8,357 bases of DNA from CAYRKT01 sp964425005 (GTDB taxonomy: Bacteria > Synergistota > Synergistia > CAYRKT01). The notes under the pieces are model-generated. The model was not told the DNA's origin. It saw only the letters and a program-made list of their open reading frames with translations, and searched no databases. This document shows, piece after piece, positions 6,526-8,357 of this stretch. The stretch lies in NCBI GenBank assembly GCA_964425005.1, contig CAYRKT010000069.1, positions 1-8,357 on the forward strand. Reading direction: 5' to 3'. A program made the translations under genes and the position numbers. Each line of letters opens with the position of its first letter. Position 1 is the first letter of the stretch.

Positions 6526-6959
6526 GGGACAGGGCCTTCACCCTGGTGGAGATGGCTGTAGCCCTCTTCGTGCTGGCCCTGCTCTTCGTGCAGGTCTCCC
6601 CCCATCTGCTCAAGACCCTCCAGGGGCGGACCTCCGAGGAGGAGGCCAGGGCCCTGTGGCTAAAGCTCTCGGAGATCAGGTCGAGGGCCTCCCAGGAGGG
6701 CACGCCCTACCGGGTGCTGGTGAGCGAGGACGGGTCCCTGTGGTACCAGAGGCGGGTCTCCCCCGACGAATGGGGGGATGCCAGGAAGATCGAGCTCCCC
6801 TCGAGGGTCAGGCTCTCCGTCTCCCCGGACGTGGTGGTCTTCCGCCCGGTGGGGTTGAGCAGCGGCGGGAGGATCCTGCTGGAGGGCCCCGGCGGGCGCT
6901 TCCTGGTGAGGATCTCCCCCCTGGGCAGGGTGGACTACGCCCCCTTCGCCGAGGAGTGA
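6522..6959 (+). CDS. gspH: Minor pseudopilin GspH
   Basis: The 145-residue product has a 5-residue leader (MRDRA), then FTLVEMAVALFVLALLFVQ, with Glu at +5 of the predicted mature protein and a membrane helix to about residue 25. The residue before the cut is Ala instead of Gly. The soluble domain reads as alternating strands: YRVLVSEDGSLWYQRR, a Trp-containing segment, KIELPSRVRLSV, VVFRPVGLSSGGRILLEG, and a final strand ending SPLGRV. The basic helix after the membrane segment, the F-x-P-x-G strand and the closing G-R-V are the pattern of GspH/FimT proteins. GspH sits near the tip of the pseudopilus. GTG 6522 overlaps the gspG stop and has only a weak upstream site, so coupled reinitiation is likely. 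An upstream in-frame ATG at 6402 lies deep within gspG and would bury the prepilin leader, so it was rejected. The pilin class is certain; the H subclass is likely. Confidence 0.8.
   Translation: MRDRAFTLVEMAVALFVLALLFVQVSPHLLKTLQGRTSEEEARALWLKLSEIRSRASQEGTPYRVLVSEDGSLWYQRRVSPDEWGDARKIELPSRVRLSVSPDVVVFRPVGLSSGGRILLEGPGGRFLVRISPLGRVDYAPFAEE
6951..6956 (+). promoter_or_regulatory. Ribosome binding site of the small membrane protein gene
   Basis: GAGGAG lies 6 bases before ATG 6963, within the last codons of gspH. This good spacing is part of the case that the short downstream frame is really translated. Confidence 0.5.
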
Positions 6960-6962
6960 GCG

Positions 6963-7172
6963 ATGGGCGAGGGCAGATGGTCTTCCCTCTCGACCTTCCT
7001 CCTCCTCTTCGTCCTGGTCCAGGGGGCGCTCGCCCTGACGCTCCTCCTGGGGGAGAGGGGGATCCTGAGCAGGAGGGTGGCGGACGGCGCTTTCGGGCTC
7101 CTTATCCTGGTGGACCTCGCGCTGATCCTGGCCCTCCTAAGGACCGTGTGGGACAGGTTCAGGGGGATCTAG
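6963..7172 (+). CDS. Small two-helix membrane protein of unknown function
   Basis: The product has 69 residues and I do not recognise its family. Two hydrophobic segments are visible: about residues 9-29 (LSTFLLLFVLVQGALALTLLL) and about 42-61 (GAFGLLILVDLALILALLR). They are joined by a short charged loop (GERGILSRRVAD), and the second helix contains an Asp (residue 51). The C-terminus is basic (TVWDRFRGI). It starts 3 bases after the gspH stop with a well-placed ribosome site and shares the AGG-rich codon style, so it looks like the last gene of the T2SS operon in this window. By position it could be an accessory part of the inner-membrane platform, but nothing in the sequence proves that. 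Its final 14 bases overlap the end of the convergent gene. It has no prepilin motif, so it is not a pseudopilin. Confidence 0.7.
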   Translation: MGEGRWSSLSTFLLLFVLVQGALALTLLLGERGILSRRVADGAFGLLILVDLALILALLRTVWDRFRGI

Positions 7173-8357
7173 GCCTGGCCTCTCCTCCCCTTTGGCTTTG
7201 GATCTCCGCCTCGAAGGCCTCCACCACCTCCGGGTCGAAGAGGCGTCCGCTCTCCCTTCGGATGTAGGATAGGGCCTCCTCCTCGCTCCAGGCCCTGCGG
7301 TAGGGCCTGTCGCTGGTCAGGGCGTCGTAGACGTCCACCACGGCGAAGATGCGAGCCGAAAGCGGTATGTCCTTCCCCCTGAGGCCCAGGGGATATCCGC
7401 TTCCGTCCCACCTCTCCTGGTGCAGGTAGGGCACCTCCAGGGCCTTGCTCAGGTAGCCCACCTTGGAGAGGGCCCTGTAGGCCACCAGGGGGTGCGTCCT
7501 CATGATCCTCCACTCCTCCTCGTTCAGGGGGCCTGGCTTCAGGAGGACGCTGTCCGGCACGGCGATCTTCCCCACGTCGTGGAGCAGGGCTCCGCGGTAC
7601 AGGTCCTTGAGCTCCTCCTCCGACATCCCCATCCTCCTGCCCACCCTGAGGGCGAGGTCCGCGACCCTCTTGCTGTGCCCCTCCGTCTCCCTGTCCTTCA
7701 GGTCTATGAGGCTCGACCAGCCCTCCAGCGTCTCCTCGTAGGCCCTCTCTATCTCCGACTGCTTCCTGGAGAGCTCCTCCAGCAGGGCGGCGTTCTCCAC
7801 GGCTATGGCGAGCTGGTCCCCCAGGGCCCTCAGGAGCTCCTCCCTGGAGGGGTCGTCCTCGTCGAAGAGGAGCAGGAGGTGCCCAAGCCTTCTGCCCCTC
7901 GAGCGAAGCTCCACGGACCAGACGCTTCGCTCCTCGTCCACGGGCGAGACCCCATCCCCCAGGGGTCGTCCTCCGTCCAGCAGCTCGAATAGGCAAGAGG
8001 AATCGCCCCCCGCCCCGGCTATCTCCCCCTCTTCCTCCTCCCCCTGGAGGATCAGGAGATATCCCCTGGCCTTGAGGGCCTGCCTTATCCGCTCCATCAG
8101 GGAGCTGGCTATCTGCCCCAGCTCTATGCCATCCAGGATGGCCTCGTCTATGAGCCTCATGGTCTTAAGCCTCTCCGATCGCCTCTTGAGCTCCTCGAAG
8201 AGCAGCGCGTTGGAGAGGGAGGAGAGCCCCAGGCGCATCGCCGTCACCGCGGCCATGACGTCCTCTTCCGGCAGGTTCAAAGAGTTTCTGTCGCTGCCGA
8301 ACATCACGAGGATCACCGTCCTCTTTTCCTCCTCCCCTATGGTCCCGGCCGGGACCA
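7159..8357 (-). CDS. GAF and HD-GYP domain protein, predicted cyclic-di-GMP phosphodiesterase (5' truncated)
   Basis: The frame enters from the right edge on the minus strand and stops at TGA 7161-7159, leaving 398 residues. A GTG at 8316 is in frame, but coding continues upstream of it and the domain there is incomplete, so the true start is outside. The visible order is the end of one GAF domain (about 8357-8190, closing on a SNALLFEELKRR helix), a second GAF-like domain (about 8150-7770), a connecting helix (NAALLEELSRKQSEIERAYEE), and an HD-GYP domain (about 7730-7180). Catalytic motifs are intact: H in EGHSKRVADLA, HDVGK at 7567-7581, a His in MRTHPLVAY, HQERWDGSGYP at 7390-7422, and DVYDALTSDRPYR. 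Gln replaces the second His of the common HHE, a frequent variation. Such proteins hydrolyse cyclic-di-GMP in response to signals sensed by GAF domains. No membrane helix is seen. The neighbouring T2SS makes joint regulation conceivable but unproven. Confidence 0.92.
   Translation of the reverse strand, partial: VPAGTIGEEEKRTVILVMFGSDRNSLNLPEEDVMAAVTAMRLGLSSLSNALLFEELKRRSERLKTMRLIDEAILDGIELGQIASSLMERIRQALKARGYLLILQGEEEEGEIAGAGGDSSCLFELLDGGRPLGDGVSPVDEERSVWSVELRSRGRRLGHLLLLFDEDDPSREELLRALGDQLAIAVENAALLEELSRKQSEIERAYEETLEGWSSLIDLKDRETEGHSKRVADLALRVGRRMGMSEEELKDLYRGALLHDVGKIAVPDSVLLKPGPLNEEEWRIMRTHPLVAYRALSKVGYLSKALEVPYLHQERWDGSGYPLGLRGKDIPLSARIFAVVDVYDALTSDRPYRRAWSEEEALSYIRRESGRLFDPEVVEAFEAEIQSQRGGEARPRSP
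8340..8357. repeat. Perfect 18-bp palindrome at the window edge
   Basis: The last 18 bases, TGGTCCCGGCCGGGACCA, equal their own reverse complement. They lie inside the HD-GYP coding frame (residues V-P-A-G-T). The palindrome could extend if the next base outside is T. It may be a chance product of GC-rich codons or a binding site; no function can be assigned. Confidence 0.5.

Noticed and set aside
7171..7181. AGGCC-T-GGCCT inverted repeat just after the operon end as a terminator
   Set aside because: The arms are only 5 bases with a 1-base loop, and no T-run follows, so it cannot form a useful hairpin.
7169..7996. A second minus-strand frame of 275 codons overlapping the HD-GYP gene
   Set aside because: Gly/Arg/Pro-rich shadow frame; the HD-GYP catalytic motifs are in the other frame.
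1..8357. CRISPR array, tRNA, rRNA, insertion sequence or phage genes
   Set aside because: No spaced direct repeats, RNA gene motifs, terminal inverted repeats or transposase/integrase-type proteins were seen; essentially all of the window is accounted for by coding sequence.

Overview
This window is a gene-dense piece of a GC-rich bacterial chromosome and carries most of a type II secretion system (T2SS) operon. Eight plus-strand genes run almost without a gap from base 1 to about 7172. They read, in order, as the end of gspN, then gspC, a GspI-like minor pseudopilin, gspD, gspE, gspF, gspG and gspH. A ninth plus-strand gene encodes a small two-helix membrane protein of unknown function. On the minus strand, converging on the operon, is the 3' portion of a GAF plus HD-GYP gene, a predicted cyclic-di-GMP phosphodiesterase. 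It runs off the right edge.

The organism must be a diderm, because a secretin is encoded. Arginine is written mostly as AGG and isoleucine often as ATA in an otherwise GC-rich sequence, and TTG or GTG starts with strong purine-rich ribosome sites are common. This style recalls thermophilic or anaerobic lineages such as Synergistota (for example Thermanaerovibrio-like organisms). That placement is an impression from codon style, not a demonstrated assignment. All genes share the same style, so nothing suggests recent transfer into the window.

Layout: 1-245 gspN tail; 242-1201 gspC; 1206-1523 minor pseudopilin; about 1540-3420 gspD; 3428-4903 gspE; 4905-6074 gspF; 6088-6525 gspG; 6522-6959 gspH; 6963-7172 small membrane protein; 7159-8357 (minus) HD-GYP protein. 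Junctions range from 4-base overlaps to gaps of about 16 bases, so the plus-strand genes look like one transcript. Its promoter must lie to the left of the window. There is no intergenic space anywhere for a conventional promoter, riboswitch or terminator.

How the parts fit: GspE is the cytoplasmic ATPase and GspF the inner-membrane platform that drive assembly of a GspG pseudopilus tipped by minor pseudopilins (GspH and the GspI-like protein). GspC bridges the inner membrane to GspD, the outer-membrane secretin channel. GspL, GspM, GspJ, GspK and the prepilin peptidase GspO are not in this window. The order is permuted relative to the usual C-D-E-F-G-H-I-J-K-L-M-N. I see a known machine in an unusual arrangement rather than a new system. 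The least explained pieces are the 69-residue membrane protein, the two pseudopilins with alanine before the cleavage site, and the convergent gene overlap at 7159-7172.
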